Shown here: positions 1 to 9,016 of the stretch, piece after piece
How the letters are laid out: every line of letters starts with the position of its first letter
How positions within the stretch are numbered: the first letter of the stretch is position 1
DNA from: an uncultured Prevotella sp.
GTDB lineage: Bacteria > Bacteroidota > Bacteroidia > Bacteroidales > Bacteroidaceae
Direction of reading: 5' to 3'
Assembly: GCA_946623195.1 (NCBI GenBank)
Contig: CAMOQW010000004.1
Coordinates: 1-44,575 of the forward strand
Length of the DNA: 44,575 bases
The notes under the pieces: model-generated
The model's database searches: none
Seen by the model: only the letters and a program-made list of their open reading frames with translations
What the model was told of the DNA's origin: nothing
Program-made: the position numbers and the translations under genes

Positions 1-54
1 AGCAACAGCCTTCTAAGCTGTGGGTCTCGGGTTCGAATCCCGACCGGATCACCA
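1..54 (+). tRNA. tRNA-Arg(UCU), 3' part
   Basis: The anticodon arm ACAGC-CTTCTAA-GCTGT reads anticodon TCT, which decodes AGA. It is followed by a T arm TCGGG-TTCGAAT-CCCGA, seven acceptor bases, discriminator A and an encoded CCA ending at 54. The acceptor 5' strand and D arm lie before the window, so the gene is cut by the window edge. Confidence 0.9.
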
Positions 55-82
55 ATTCTGAATGTTACATTGTATATTTTAC

Positions 83-113
83 AGGCGGTTATTGAAAAAT
101 ATCCGCCTTTTTT
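83..113 (+). terminator. Rho-independent terminator after tRNA-Arg
   Basis: AGGCGG (83-88) pairs with CCGCCT (103-108) across an A/T-rich loop, and the stem runs into six T residues. It would end the tRNA transcript before the ilvD promoter. Confidence 0.75.
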
Positions 114-137
114 GTTGGCGTTTAGGCAGAAAAACCG

Positions 138-146
138 TAATTTTGC
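138..146 (+). promoter_or_regulatory. ilvD promoter, -7 box TAATTTTGC
   Basis: The sequence matches the Bacteroidetes -7 consensus TAnnTTTGY and ends 31 nt before the ilvD ATG. A TTTG at 111-114 lies 23 nt upstream, slightly longer than the usual 19-21, so the -33 element is uncertain. Confidence 0.6.
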
Positions 147-177
147 AGGCTAAAACGGACAAATACTAAAGTTAGAT

Positions 178-1989
178 ATGAAACATACGTTGCGCAGTGC
201 TGTATGCACAGAAGGTAGAAGAATGGCGGGTGCCCGCGCCCTGTGGGTGGCTACCGGTATGAAACAAGAACAGTTCGGCAAACCGATTATTGCCATCGTC
301 AACTCATTTACACAGTTCGTGCCCGGTCACACTCATCTGCACGAGATAGGACAGATAGTGCGCGAGGAAATCGAGAAAATGGGCTGCTATGCTGCCGAAT
401 TCAACACCATCGCCATCGACGACGGCATTGCCATGGGCCATGATGGTATGCTCTATTCGCTGCCATCTCGCGACATCATTGCCGACTCGGTGGAATACAT
501 GGTCAACGCCCATAAGGCCGACGCCATGATTTGCATCTCGAACTGCGACAAGGTGACGCCCGGTATGCTGATGGCGTCAATGCGACTGAACATCCCCACG
601 GTGTTCTGTTCCGGCGGACCTATGGAGGCTGGTCGTTGGCGCGGCGAGAATGCCGACCTGATAACGGCCATGGTGAAGGGGGCCGACCCCAGCATCAGCG
701 ACGAAGAACTGAACGAGATTGAACGTTGTGCTTGTCCGGGCTGCGGCTCGTGCTCAGGCATGTTTACGGCCAATTCAATGAACTCGCTGACTGAGGCTAT
801 CGGACTCTCGCTGCCTGGCAACGGCACCATACTGGCTACACATGCCAACCGCATAGAACTGTTCAAGGCCGCTGCCCGCCAGGTGGTGAAGAATGCCATG
901 GCCTACTATGAGGACGGCGACGAGAGCGTGCTGCCGCGCAGCATTGCCACGCGCCAGGCCTTCCTCAATGCCATGACGCTGGACATTGCCATGGGCGGCT
1001 CTACCAATACCGTGCTTCATCTGCTGGCTGTGGCCCAGGAGGCCGGTGTCGACTTCACGATGAAGGACATCGACGCACTGAGCCGTAAGGTGCCCTGTCT
1101 GTGCAAGTTGGCCCCCAACACGCAGAAATACAGTGTGCAGGAGTGCAACCGCGCCGGTGGAATCTTGGGCATCATGCGCGAACTCTCGAAGGGTGAGCTG
1201 ATTGACGGCAGCTGTATGCGCGTTGACGGTTTCACACTGCAGGAGGCCATCGACACCTACGACATAGCCCCCATAGCCGACAAGCCCCAGATGCCGCATC
1301 CGGCACATATCTACTTCTCGGCTCCCGGAGGACGCTTCTCCACCAAGATGGGAAGCCAGAGTGAACTCTACGACACGCTGGACACCGACCGTGCCGAGGG
1401 TTGCATCCGCGACATAGAACATGCCTACACGAAGGACGGCGGACTGGCCGTGCTGTTTGGCAACATAGCCCAGGACGGCTGTGTGGTGAAGACGGCCGGC
1501 GTTGACGAGTCGCTGTGGCACTTCGAAGGTCCCGCCGTGGTGTTCGATTCGCAGGAAGACGCCTGCGAGGGCATTCTGGGCGGTCGGGTGAAGAAGGGCG
1601 ACTGCGTGGTCATCACCCACGAGGGACCGAAGGGTGGCCCGGGTATGCAGGAAATGCTCTATCCCACCAGCTATATCAAGTCGATGCACATGGGTAAGGA
1701 GTGTGCACTGATTACGGATGGCCGTTTCTCGGGCGGTACCAGTGGACTCAGCATCGGCCACATCTCGCCAGAGGCTGCCAATGGTGGCAACATCGGGAAA
1801 ATCAAGGACGGCGACATCATCGTAATCGACATACCCTCGCGCAGCATCAACGTGAAGCTGACAGACGACGAGCTGGCAGCCCGTCAGCAGCTGCCGTTGA
1901 AGCGTAACCGCGTGGTGTCGAAGGCATTGCGTGCATACGCTCAAAGCGTTAGTTCGGCCGATAAGGGTGGCGTGAGAATCATTGATTAG
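178..1989 (+). CDS. ilvD: Dihydroxy-acid dehydratase
   Basis: Dehydrates 2,3-dihydroxyisovalerate and 2,3-dihydroxy-3-methylvalerate to the 2-oxo acids that precede valine and isoleucine; a cytoplasmic Fe-S enzyme. At 603 residues it has the length of the long IlvD/Edd subgroup. Visible motifs are GHDGM with the preceding metal-binding Asp (near residue 81), CDKVTPGM (Cys123, Lys124, cluster and metal ligands), [10 protein letters not shown] (residues 186-195) and the C-terminal family signature [20 protein letters not shown]. The ATG at 178 gives the standard N-terminus and lies 31 nt after a -7 box. It is the first gene of the ilvD-ilvB-ilvN-thioesterase run; ilvB starts 20 nt downstream. 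No anomaly is seen. Confidence 0.97.
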   Translation: MKHTLRSAVCTEGRRMAGARALWVATGMKQEQFGKPIIAIVNSFTQFVPGHTHLHEIGQIVREEIEKMGCYAAEFNTIAIDDGIAMGHDGMLYSLPSRDIIADSVEYMVNAHKADAMICISNCDKVTPGMLMASMRLNIPTVFCSGGPMEAGRWRGENADLITAMVKGADPSISDEELNEIERCACPGCGSCSGMFTANSMNSLTEAIGLSLPGNGTILATHANRIELFKAAARQVVKNAMAYYEDGDESVLPRSIATRQAFLNAMTLDIAMGGSTNTVLHLLAVAQEAGVDFTMKDIDALSRKVPCLCKLAPNTQKYSVQECNRAGGILGIMRELSKGELIDGSCMRVDGFTLQEAIDTYDIAPIADKPQMPHPAHIYFSAPGGRFSTKMGSQSELYDTLDTDRAEGCIRDIEHAYTKDGGLAVLFGNIAQDGCVVKTAGVDESLWHFEGPAVVFDSQEDACEGILGGRVKKGDCVVITHEGPKGGPGMQEMLYPTSYIKSMHMGKECALITDGRFSGGTSGLSIGHISPEAANGGNIGKIKDGDIIVIDIPSRSINVKLTDDELAARQQLPLKRNRVVSKALRAYAQSVSSADKGGVRIID

Positions 1990-2009
1990 TGGACAGTTAG
2001 TAAACGAAT

Positions 2010-3713
2010 ATGAGAGACAGAATAACAGGTTCGAAGGCGCTGATGAGGGCGCTGCAGGCCGAGGGAGTGAAGACCATCTTCGGTTACCCCGGTGGCAGCA
2101 TCATGCCCACGTATGATTCGCTGTTCGACTACACACGGGGAGAAAAAAAGTGTTTTGACCATATCTTGGTGCGCCACGAACAGGCAGCCGTACATGCTGC
2201 AGAGGGTTATGCCCGTGTGAGCGGCGAGGTGGGCGTGGCCTTGGTGACCAGCGGTCCGGGTGCCACCAACACGCTGACGGGTGTGGCCGACGCCATGCTC
2301 GACTCTACACCGGTGGTGGTGATAGCCGGTCAGGTGGCCATCTCAGCCTTGGGAACGGACGCCTTTCAGGAGGTAGACCTCGTGGGCGTGGCACAACCTA
2401 TCTGTAAGTGGGCCTACCAGATACGCCATGCCGAGGACGTGGCCTGGGCCGTCAGCCGTGCCTTCTACATCGCTCGCAGCGGTCGTCCGGGCCCCGTGGT
2501 GCTCGATTTCCCGCGCAATGCCCAGGTGGAGGAGTTGGACTGGGAACCTAAGAAGGTTGACTTCGTGCGTTCCTATGTGGCCTATCCGAAACTGAATATG
2601 GATTTAGTCCGCGAGGCAGCCCAGCTCATCAACAATGCCAAGCGTCCGCTGGCCTTGGTGGGGCAGGGTGTAGAACTGGGCAATGCCCAGGAGGAACTGA
2701 AGGCATTTCTGGAGAAAGCCGACATTCCTGCCGGACGTACCATGTTAGGTCTCTCGGCACTGCCCTCCGACCACCCGTTGAACGTAGGTATGCTGGGTAT
2801 GCATGGCAATTATGCCGTCAACCTGAAGGAACAGGAGTGCGACGTGCTGATAGCCATCGGCATGCGCTTCAGCGACCGCGTGACGGGCAACACCAAGACA
2901 TACGCCAAGCAGGCCAAGATCATACACCTGGACATTGACCGCAGCGAGATAGACAAGAATGTGAAAACCGACGTGGCCTTGGTGGCCGACTGTAAGGAGT
3001 CGCTGCCTGCACTGACGGCTCTCGTCCGCGAGGCCAGCCATCAGGAGTGGCGCGAGTCGTTCAAGGAACTGGACGAGCAAGAGCGCACCAAGGTGATAGA
3101 GCCGGCCATTCACCCCAAGGAGGGCCCGCTGCTGATGGGCGAGGTGGTGAACGCCGTGGCCGAACAGTCGCCACGCGGTTCTGTACTAGTTACGGATGTG
3201 GGTCAGAATCAGTTGTTTGCAACTCGATACTTCAAGTATTACGAGAAGCGTAGCATCTGTACGTCAGGAGGCCTTGGCACCATGGGCTATGGTATGCCTG
3301 CCGCCATCGGGGCCACCTTTGCCACCGACCGTATGGTGTGCTGCTTCATGGGCGACGGGGGCTTCCAGATGTGCATCGAGGAACTGGGCACCATCATGGA
3401 GCAGCAGTCGCCAGTGAAGATGATTCTGCTGAACAACCACTACCTGGGCAACGTGCGCCAGTGGCAGGATATGTTCTGGAAACGCCGCAAATCGTTCACC
3501 AAGATGATGAACCCCTGCTACGAACTCATTGCCAAGGGCTACGGCATCCCCTACGAGGCCGTCACCGACCGCAGCCAGCTGAATGCCGCCATCGGGAAAA
3601 TGCTGGCCACGAAGGGACCCTATATTCTGGAATGCGACATCAAGGAGGACGACGACGTGCTGCCCATGACACCGCCGGGAATGAACGTTAACGATATGAT
3701 GTTAGAAATTTAG
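2010..3713 (+). CDS. ilvB: Acetolactate synthase, large catalytic subunit
   Basis: Condenses two pyruvates, or pyruvate and 2-oxobutyrate, to acetohydroxy acids, the committed step of branched-chain amino acid synthesis. The 567-residue protein shows the three-domain ThDP architecture. The N-terminal Pyr domain holds the catalytic Glu57 in RHEQAAVHAAEGYARV followed by TSGPGATN. A central domain follows. The C-terminal PP domain carries the ThDP motif MGDGGFQM ending in the Asn pair LLNN. It lies 20 nt after ilvD and 3 nt before ilvN, so the subunits are translationally linked. The paralogues ilvG and ilvI cannot be separated from ilvB by sequence alone; the symbol follows operon context. Confidence 0.96.
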   Translation: MRDRITGSKALMRALQAEGVKTIFGYPGGSIMPTYDSLFDYTRGEKKCFDHILVRHEQAAVHAAEGYARVSGEVGVALVTSGPGATNTLTGVADAMLDSTPVVVIAGQVAISALGTDAFQEVDLVGVAQPICKWAYQIRHAEDVAWAVSRAFYIARSGRPGPVVLDFPRNAQVEELDWEPKKVDFVRSYVAYPKLNMDLVREAAQLINNAKRPLALVGQGVELGNAQEELKAFLEKADIPAGRTMLGLSALPSDHPLNVGMLGMHGNYAVNLKEQECDVLIAIGMRFSDRVTGNTKTYAKQAKIIHLDIDRSEIDKNVKTDVALVADCKESLPALTALVREASHQEWRESFKELDEQERTKVIEPAIHPKEGPLLMGEVVNAVAEQSPRGSVLVTDVGQNQLFATRYFKYYEKRSICTSGGLGTMGYGMPAAIGATFATDRMVCCFMGDGGFQMCIEELGTIMEQQSPVKMILLNNHYLGNVRQWQDMFWKRRKSFTKMMNPCYELIAKGYGIPYEAVTDRSQLNAAIGKMLATKGPYILECDIKEDDDVLPMTPPGMNVNDMMLEI

Positions 3714-3716
3714 CTT

Positions 3717-4265
3717 ATGGAAGACAATAAGAAGAGATTATATACCCTGCTGGTCTATTCGGAGAACATTGCCGGTGTACTGAACCAGATTACGGCCGTT
3801 TTCACGCGCCGCCAGGTCAACATCGAGAGTCTGAACGTGTCGGCATCCAGCATCGAGGGTGTCCACAAGTACACCATTACGGCATGGAGCGATGAAGACC
3901 AGATTATCAAGATAACCCGACAGATAGAGAAGAAAATCGACGTCGTAAAGGCCAACTATTTCACTGACGACCAGCTGTTTATCCGCGAGACCGGACTCTA
4001 CAAACTGTCAACCAAGAAGGTGCTGGAGAATCCCGACATCTCGCGTACCATCCGTCGCCACGAAGCTTCTATCACCGAGGTCAACCCTACGTATGTCATC
4101 GTGATGAAGAACGGCAAGACCGAAGACATCCTCTCGCTCTACTATGCACTGAATGAGTTCGACTGCGTGTTCCAGTACACCCGTTCGGGCCGCATCGCCG
4201 TCACCCGTGCCAAACAGGAGCAGGTGAGCGAATTCCTGGAAGAAAGGGAAATGCAGCATGGATAA
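3717..4265 (+). CDS. ilvN: Acetolactate synthase, small regulatory subunit
   Basis: Regulatory partner of the large subunit; in this family it binds valine through an ACT domain and activates the catalytic subunit. The N-terminal ACT domain (about residues 7-80) is recognisable in LYTLLVYSENIAGVLNQI and the RRQVNIESLNV segment. A C-terminal small-subunit domain follows (about residues 90-175). The length of 182 fits the family (about 160-190). It begins three bases after the ilvB stop, and its last codons overlap the next gene by 8 nt, so transcription and translation with both neighbours are probably coupled. ilvH is an equivalent name. Confidence 0.93.
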   Translation: MEDNKKRLYTLLVYSENIAGVLNQITAVFTRRQVNIESLNVSASSIEGVHKYTITAWSDEDQIIKITRQIEKKIDVVKANYFTDDQLFIRETGLYKLSTKKVLENPDISRTIRRHEASITEVNPTYVIVMKNGKTEDILSLYYALNEFDCVFQYTRSGRIAVTRAKQEQVSEFLEEREMQHG

Positions 4266-4998
4266 GATAGGACGTTACGAATTCATGGCCGAGCCATTCC
4301 ACTGCGACTTCAGCGGACGGCTGTTTATGGGGCATCTGGGCAACCACCTGCTGAATGCCGCCGACTTCCATTCTACGCACCGTGGCTTCGGCATGAGTTA
4401 TCTGCTCTCCATCAAGCGCTCGTGGGTGCTGTCGCGCTTGGCCATTGAAATGACGGAGATGCCGCAGATGTACACCAAGTTCAGCGTGGAGACGTGGGTG
4501 GAGTCTGCCATGCGCTATTTCACCAGTCGCAACTTTGCCGTCATCGACGATGCCGGCAAAGTCTACGGCTACGGACGCTCCATCTGGGCCATGATTGACA
4601 CGGAGACGCGCCAGCCCACCGACATCTACGATATTGACAACGGGGCTATCGACCAATGGATAGTCAAGGACAAGGAATGCCCCATAGAAAAGGGCGGACG
4701 CGTGAAAATGACCGATCAAGCCGAATTGGTACGTACCATCGACACCTATTATAACGATGTAGACATCAACGGACACATCAATTCCGTGAAATACATTGAG
4801 CACGTGCTCGACCTGTGGCCTATTGACTGGTATCGCAGCCACAGGGTGAAGCGCTTCGAGATAGCCTACGTGGCTGAGGCGCATCAGGGCGACCGCTTGT
4901 CGTTCTTCCGTGAACAGGCCGCTGACGGCGAATATTGCATTCGCATCGTACGCAGTGACGGAACGGAGTGCTGCCGCAGTAAGGTGGTATTCTTATAA
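4258..4998 (+). CDS. Acyl-ACP thioesterase
   Basis: Hydrolyses acyl-ACP to free fatty acid; family Acyl-ACP_TE, with two hot-dog folds in tandem. At 246 residues it is the compact bacterial form. The second fold carries the active-site signature DVDINGHINSVKYIEHVLD, with the Asn-x-His pair. The first fold includes GRLFMGHLGNHLLNAAD and RSIWAMIDTETRQP. Its ATG overlaps the end of ilvN by 8 nt, placing it inside the branched-chain amino acid operon, between ilvN and ilvC. The context suggests, but does not show, a link to branched-chain (iso/anteiso) fatty acids, whose primers derive from the 2-oxo acids made by this pathway. Confidence 0.88.
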   Translation: MDKIGRYEFMAEPFHCDFSGRLFMGHLGNHLLNAADFHSTHRGFGMSYLLSIKRSWVLSRLAIEMTEMPQMYTKFSVETWVESAMRYFTSRNFAVIDDAGKVYGYGRSIWAMIDTETRQPTDIYDIDNGAIDQWIVKDKECPIEKGGRVKMTDQAELVRTIDTYYNDVDINGHINSVKYIEHVLDLWPIDWYRSHRVKRFEIAYVAEAHQGDRLSFFREQAADGEYCIRIVRSDGTECCRSKVVFL

Positions 4999-5021
4999 AA
5001 AAGTATAAAAGTGGCAGTTTT

Positions 5022-5054
5022 TTTGGCCGTTTGCTGACAATTTGCTAACTTTGT
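5022..5054 (+). promoter_or_regulatory. ilvC promoter, TTTG-N20-TAACTTTGT
   Basis: A -33 TTTG (5022-5025) and a -7 box TAACTTTGT (5046-5054) are separated by exactly 20 nt, a full match to the Bacteroidetes housekeeping promoter. It gives ilvC a transcript of its own, with a leader of about 130 nt. Confidence 0.85.
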
Positions 5055-5059
5055 GGCCG

Positions 5060-5189
5060 ATTTTACAGATAACTCCATCGTCGTACCCTCGTGCAGGGTG
5101 GGAGTGAGACCAACAAGACGACTGTCCTCGCGAAGGACGGGCATGGCTCAAGTGGATAAGTATAACATTCTAAACAACAATTTGCAATT
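5060..5189 (+). promoter_or_regulatory. Structured ilvC leader with a small ORF
   Basis: The leader contains two hairpins: ACCCT/AGGGT (5085-5099) and CTGTCCT/AGGACGG (5122-5140). Right after the second lies a 19-codon ORF (5143-5202) preceded by AGGA and ending in TGA 13 nt inside ilvC, in another frame. Its product MAQVDKYNILNNNLQLWQK holds one Val, one Ile and three Leu. No known riboswitch is recognised. A leader-peptide or translational-coupling role is conjecture. Confidence 0.35.
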
Positions 5190-6239
5190 ATGGCAGAAAT
5201 GAATTTTGGTGGCGTGATTGAGACTGTAGTCACCAGCAAGGAGTTCTCTTTGGAGAAAGCACGTGAGGTATTGAAGGATGAGGTAATCGCCGTCATCGGT
5301 TATGGTGTTCAGGGACCCGGTCAGGCCTGCAACCTGCGCGACAATGGCTTTAATGTCATCGTGGGACAGCGTCAGGGTAAGACCTACGACAAGGCCGTGG
5401 CCGATGGTTGGGTGCCCGGTAAGACGCTCTTCTCTATTGAAGAGGCTGCCGAGAAAGGTACTATCCTCTGCATGCTGCTGTCTGATGCTGGTCAGATGCA
5501 GCAGTGGCCTACCATCAAGAAATATCTGAAGCCCGGCAAGACGCTGTATTACAGCCACGGTTTTGCTATTAACTGGAGCGACCGTACGGGCGTGGTTCCT
5601 CCCAAGGATGTCGATGTCATCATGGTGGCTCCTAAGGGCAGCGGTACGAGCCTGCGCACCATGTTCTGCGAAGGTCGCGGCCTGAACTGCTCGTATGCCG
5701 TCTATCAGGATGCTACCGGTAAGGCTAAGGAGAAGACGTTGGCCTTCGGTATCGGTATCGGTGCCGGCTATCTGTTCGAAACTACCTTCCAGCGTGAGGC
5801 TACCTCTGACCTCACCGGCGAGCGTGGCTCGCTGATGGGTGCCATTCAGGGCTTGCTGCTGGCTCAGTACGAAGTGCTCCGCGAGAATGGACACACACCC
5901 TCTGAGGCTTTCAACGAGACTGTTGAGGAACTGACTCAGAGTCTTGGCCCGCTCTTCGGAGCCAAGGGAATGGACTGGATGTATGCCAACTGCTCTACTA
6001 CCGCCCAGCGTGGTGCCTTGGACTGGGCTCCCCGCTTCCATGATGCCATCAAACCCGTGATGGAGTGGCTCTATTATTCAGTGAAGACCGGCAACGAGGC
6101 TCAGATAACCATCGATGCCAACTCGAAACCCGACTATCGTCAGGGTCTGGAGAAGGAACTGGAGGCCATGCGCAATCAGGAGATGTGGCGTGCCGGTGAG
6201 ACTGTTCGCAAGTTGCGTCCTGAGTATCAGGAGGACTAA
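5190..6239 (+). CDS. ilvC: Ketol-acid reductoisomerase
   Basis: Isomerises and reduces acetohydroxy acids to dihydroxy acids with NAD(P)H and Mg2+, the step between acetolactate synthase and IlvD. The 349 residues fit class I (short form), not the ~490-residue class II enzyme of enterobacteria. The Rossmann motif is VIGYGVQGPGQACNLRDNG, with the cofactor-specificity loop following at VGQRQGK. The knotted C-terminal helical domain has the metal-binding region SDLTGERGSLMGAIQG and EVLRENGHTPSEAFNETVEEL. It is separated from the thioesterase by 191 nt holding its own promoter and leader, so it can be expressed independently of ilvDBN. Confidence 0.96.
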   Translation: MAEMNFGGVIETVVTSKEFSLEKAREVLKDEVIAVIGYGVQGPGQACNLRDNGFNVIVGQRQGKTYDKAVADGWVPGKTLFSIEEAAEKGTILCMLLSDAGQMQQWPTIKKYLKPGKTLYYSHGFAINWSDRTGVVPPKDVDVIMVAPKGSGTSLRTMFCEGRGLNCSYAVYQDATGKAKEKTLAFGIGIGAGYLFETTFQREATSDLTGERGSLMGAIQGLLLAQYEVLRENGHTPSEAFNETVEELTQSLGPLFGAKGMDWMYANCSTTAQRGALDWAPRFHDAIKPVMEWLYYSVKTGNEAQITIDANSKPDYRQGLEKELEAMRNQEMWRAGETVRKLRPEYQED

Positions 6240-6285
6240 AGCTCGTAAGATTGGACGTCATTATCAGTGATTACCATTACAGTTA

Positions 6286-7104
6286 ATGCAAAATCTTGAA
6301 TCATTAACCCGCCTCGTGTGTGACATAGCCCGCGAGGCGGGTTCTTATATTAGGCAGGAACGTGCCGGTTTCTCGGTGGATAGGGTGGAGCGCAAGCACG
6401 CCCACGACTACGTGTCGTATGTTGATAAGGGCTCCGAACGGATGATTGTCGGAAAGCTGCGCCAACTGATTCCCGAGGCGGGGTTTGTCACCGAGGAAGG
6501 TACTGTCGAATCGTCTTCTCCCAGCACCCAATCCGACGCGCTCCACGCTCAACTCGTCTGGGTGGTCGACCCCTTGGACGGCACCACCAATTTCATTCAC
6601 GGCTTTGCACCATACGCGGTGTCGATAGCCCTGATTCGTGGCGAGGAGATTCTGATTGGGGTGGTCTACGAAATCGTCAGCGACGAGTGCTTCTATGCCT
6701 GGCAGAGAGGTGGTGCTTGGATGAACGGACAGCCGCTCCATGTGGGGAAGAGTGCTATCAACGATGCCTTGCTATGCTTGCAACTTCCCTATAATAGTGA
6801 TGCTTATAAGCCTGTCGTAGAGCGACTTATCAATCATTTCTACGGTAATGTTGGCAGCATCCGTATGTTAGGCTCTGCTGCTATTGCATTGTGCTATGTG
6901 GCTGCCGGACGGCTCGATGCCTATGCCGAGCGCTATATCGGTCGGTGGGACTATATGGCCGGTGCGCTGATTGTTGACGAGGCTGGTGGCCGGGTGACCA
7001 ACTACGACGGCGATGCTTGTTTTATGCACGGCGACAGCGTGGTGGCTACCAATGGCGTGGTCCACGATGACTTGATGGACGGCATCAGCATTGCCAGCAA
7101 ATAA
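6286..7104 (+). CDS. Inositol monophosphatase family protein
   Basis: Mg2+-dependent phosphatase of the IMPase/SuhB fold, 272 residues. The metal site is spelled by FVTEEGTV, VDPLDGTTNFIHG and WDYMAGALIVDEAGG, all intact. Family members act on inositol-1-phosphate, 3'-phosphoadenosine 5'-phosphate (CysQ) or related small phosphates; the substrate cannot be told from sequence here. It starts 46 nt after ilvC and may share its transcript, though no functional connection is obvious. Its last 20 nt overlap the end of the convergent recQ gene, leaving no room for a terminator between them. Confidence 0.9.
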   Translation: MQNLESLTRLVCDIAREAGSYIRQERAGFSVDRVERKHAHDYVSYVDKGSERMIVGKLRQLIPEAGFVTEEGTVESSSPSTQSDALHAQLVWVVDPLDGTTNFIHGFAPYAVSIALIRGEEILIGVVYEIVSDECFYAWQRGGAWMNGQPLHVGKSAINDALLCLQLPYNSDAYKPVVERLINHFYGNVGSIRMLGSAAIALCYVAAGRLDAYAERYIGRWDYMAGALIVDEAGGRVTNYDGDACFMHGDSVVATNGVVHDDLMDGISIASK

Positions 7105-9016
7105 AACCGTCTTCCTGCGTGACTTTTTCTTCCTCCATCAGGTAGGTCAGCGCAGCATTCAACTCTTCTGTCGGCACCCGCAGGCGGAAGAGTTCTGTGA
7201 TGTGGTGGCGTTGGTGGTCGCTCAACAGTTGTTCCACTCGTTGGCGCGTGGCTTGCAGACCTTCTTTTGTCACCGTTCGGTTTTCGTTCTCCAGACATAC
7301 GTCACACTGGTGGCAGTCATGGGTGCTTTTTTCGCCAAAATAGGCTAACAACTGGCGCGATCGGCATGGGGAGTCCGACTGGGCATAGTTCAGCATGGCT
7401 TGAATGCGCAGACGGTATTGTTCCAGGCGGTCTTCGTAGACTTCGCGTGACAGTTGCACGTGTTCTTTGTCCTCGCGGCGCTGGAGGTAGCGGATGTAGG
7501 GAATCTGTTTGCTGGGTATGAAACTGATCAGATGGCGCTGAGAAAGGACTTTCAGCATGTCGTGGCATTGCGCAGAGGTGAGTCCGGCTTGTTGGGCCAC
7601 AGTATTTTCATCGATGAAAACATAGTCGGCAAAGAGCCCTCCGTAGCAGCGCAGCAGGGCCACGATGATGCGGTCTTCATCCGGTGTCACGCGTTCCAGT
7701 CGGTAGAGGTCGTCACGTCCTACGAGGAAACGGACACGGGCTTTCCGGTCGTTGTCTTCGTCGTATTCCAGATAGCCGGCTCGCTGCAGGATAAGCAAAG
7801 CTGATTGTACGCGGGTGGGAAAATGGTGGAAACGCTGGCAGAATTCGCCGATGTTGAACTCGTGGCTTACGCCATAGCCGTCGCCGGTGGCAATCTGGTA
7901 GTAGTAGGCCAGGTGCTCGTAGACTTCCTTGATTTCTTCACGGGGTGGAAAGGTGTCTTCTATGCGCTTCTGCAACTTACTGCTGTCATTGCGGTTGTAG
8001 AGCAGGATGGCTTGCGACGGTTGCCCGTCGCGCCCGGCACGTCCTGCCTCCTGAAAGTAGGCCTCCAGTGAGTCCGGACAGTCGTAGTGCATTACCACGC
8101 GGACGTCGGGCTTGTCGATTCCCATGCCGAAAGCATTGGTGGCCACCATGATACGCACGCGGTCCTGCTGCCAATCGCGCTGGCGGTTGTCCTTCTCGAC
8201 ATGGTCCAGACCTGCATGGTAGAAGGTGACGCTTAGGCCTGCGTTGCTCAGGTGCTCGGCTATCTCGCGGGCATGGATGCGGCTACGCACATAGACAATG
8301 GCAGAACCTGTCACGTTTTGCAGGGTACGTACCAGTTCGCCGTATTTGTCGTCGGCATGGCGCACGATATAGGCCAGGTTCTTGCGCTCAAATGACATCC
8401 GGAAGATGTTGAAAGGAAGACGCTTGACCATGCCTTCTCCGGGAGGGAGCGGCGACGTCAGCTTTTCGCAGATGTCGTCCACCACCCGTGGCGTGGCTGT
8501 GGCGGTGAGGGCCAGTACGGGCACGTCAGGGTGAAACTGGCGGATGTTGGCAATTTCAAGGTAACTGGGACGGAAGTCGTAGCCCCATTGGGAGATGCAG
8601 TGGGCCTCGTCGACGGTGATAAACGAGACGCGCATGTGGCGTAGTTTGGTCTGAAACAGGGCGCTGCCCAGTCGCTCCGGCGACACATAGAGCAGTTTCG
8701 TGGACCCCAGGATGCAGTTTTCCAGCGTGCGCAGAACGTCGTCATGCTGCATACCGCTATAGATGGCTGCCGCACGGATGCCCAGACGGCTCAGGTGGTT
8801 CACCTGGTCTTTCATCAGCGCAATGAGTGGCGTCACCACCACACAGACACCCTCCAAGGCGAGAGCCGGCACCTGAAACGTGATGCTCTTACCGCCGCCA
8901 GTAGGCATCAGACCCAGCGTGTCGCGGCCGCTGAGTATGCTTTCAATGATATCGCGCTGGATGCCGCGAAAACTGTCGTAGCCCCAGTATTGCTTTAGCA
9001 GGCTGTCAATATTCAC
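7085..9016 (-). CDS. recQ: ATP-dependent DNA helicase RecQ
   Basis: 3'-5' SF2 helicase used in RecFOR-type gap and break repair together with RecJ. The 643 residues contain the Q-motif region FRGIQRDII, Walker A TGGGKS (39-44), DEAH box in VDEAHCISQWGYDFRPSYL, the ATGTGK-independent motif AITATATPRV equivalent (LALTATATPRV), the arginine finger stretch QEAGRAGRDG, and a RecQ-type zinc knuckle ending HDCHQCDVC. A winged-helix-like C-terminus follows; I do not recognise a clear HRDC domain. It overlaps the upstream recJ stop by 11 nt, so the two form one coupled unit. It converges on the IMPase gene with a 20-nt overlap. Confidence 0.95.
   Translation of the reverse strand: MNIDSLLKQYWGYDSFRGIQRDIIESILSGRDTLGLMPTGGGKSITFQVPALALEGVCVVVTPLIALMKDQVNHLSRLGIRAAAIYSGMQHDDVLRTLENCILGSTKLLYVSPERLGSALFQTKLRHMRVSFITVDEAHCISQWGYDFRPSYLEIANIRQFHPDVPVLALTATATPRVVDDICEKLTSPLPPGEGMVKRLPFNIFRMSFERKNLAYIVRHADDKYGELVRTLQNVTGSAIVYVRSRIHAREIAEHLSNAGLSVTFYHAGLDHVEKDNRQRDWQQDRVRIMVATNAFGMGIDKPDVRVVMHYDCPDSLEAYFQEAGRAGRDGQPSQAILLYNRNDSSKLQKRIEDTFPPREEIKEVYEHLAYYYQIATGDGYGVSHEFNIGEFCQRFHHFPTRVQSALLILQRAGYLEYDEDNDRKARVRFLVGRDDLYRLERVTPDEDRIIVALLRCYGGLFADYVFIDENTVAQQAGLTSAQCHDMLKVLSQRHLISFIPSKQIPYIRYLQRREDKEHVQLSREVYEDRLEQYRLRIQAMLNYAQSDSPCRSRQLLAYFGEKSTHDCHQCDVCLENENRTVTKEGLQATRQRVEQLLSDHQRHHITELFRLRVPTEELNAALTYLMEEEKVTQEDGFICWQC

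Noticed and set aside
775..1944. 389-codon ORF on the minus strand inside ilvD
   Set aside because: Shadow of a GC-rich gene; no recognisable motif, and ilvD is certain on the other strand.
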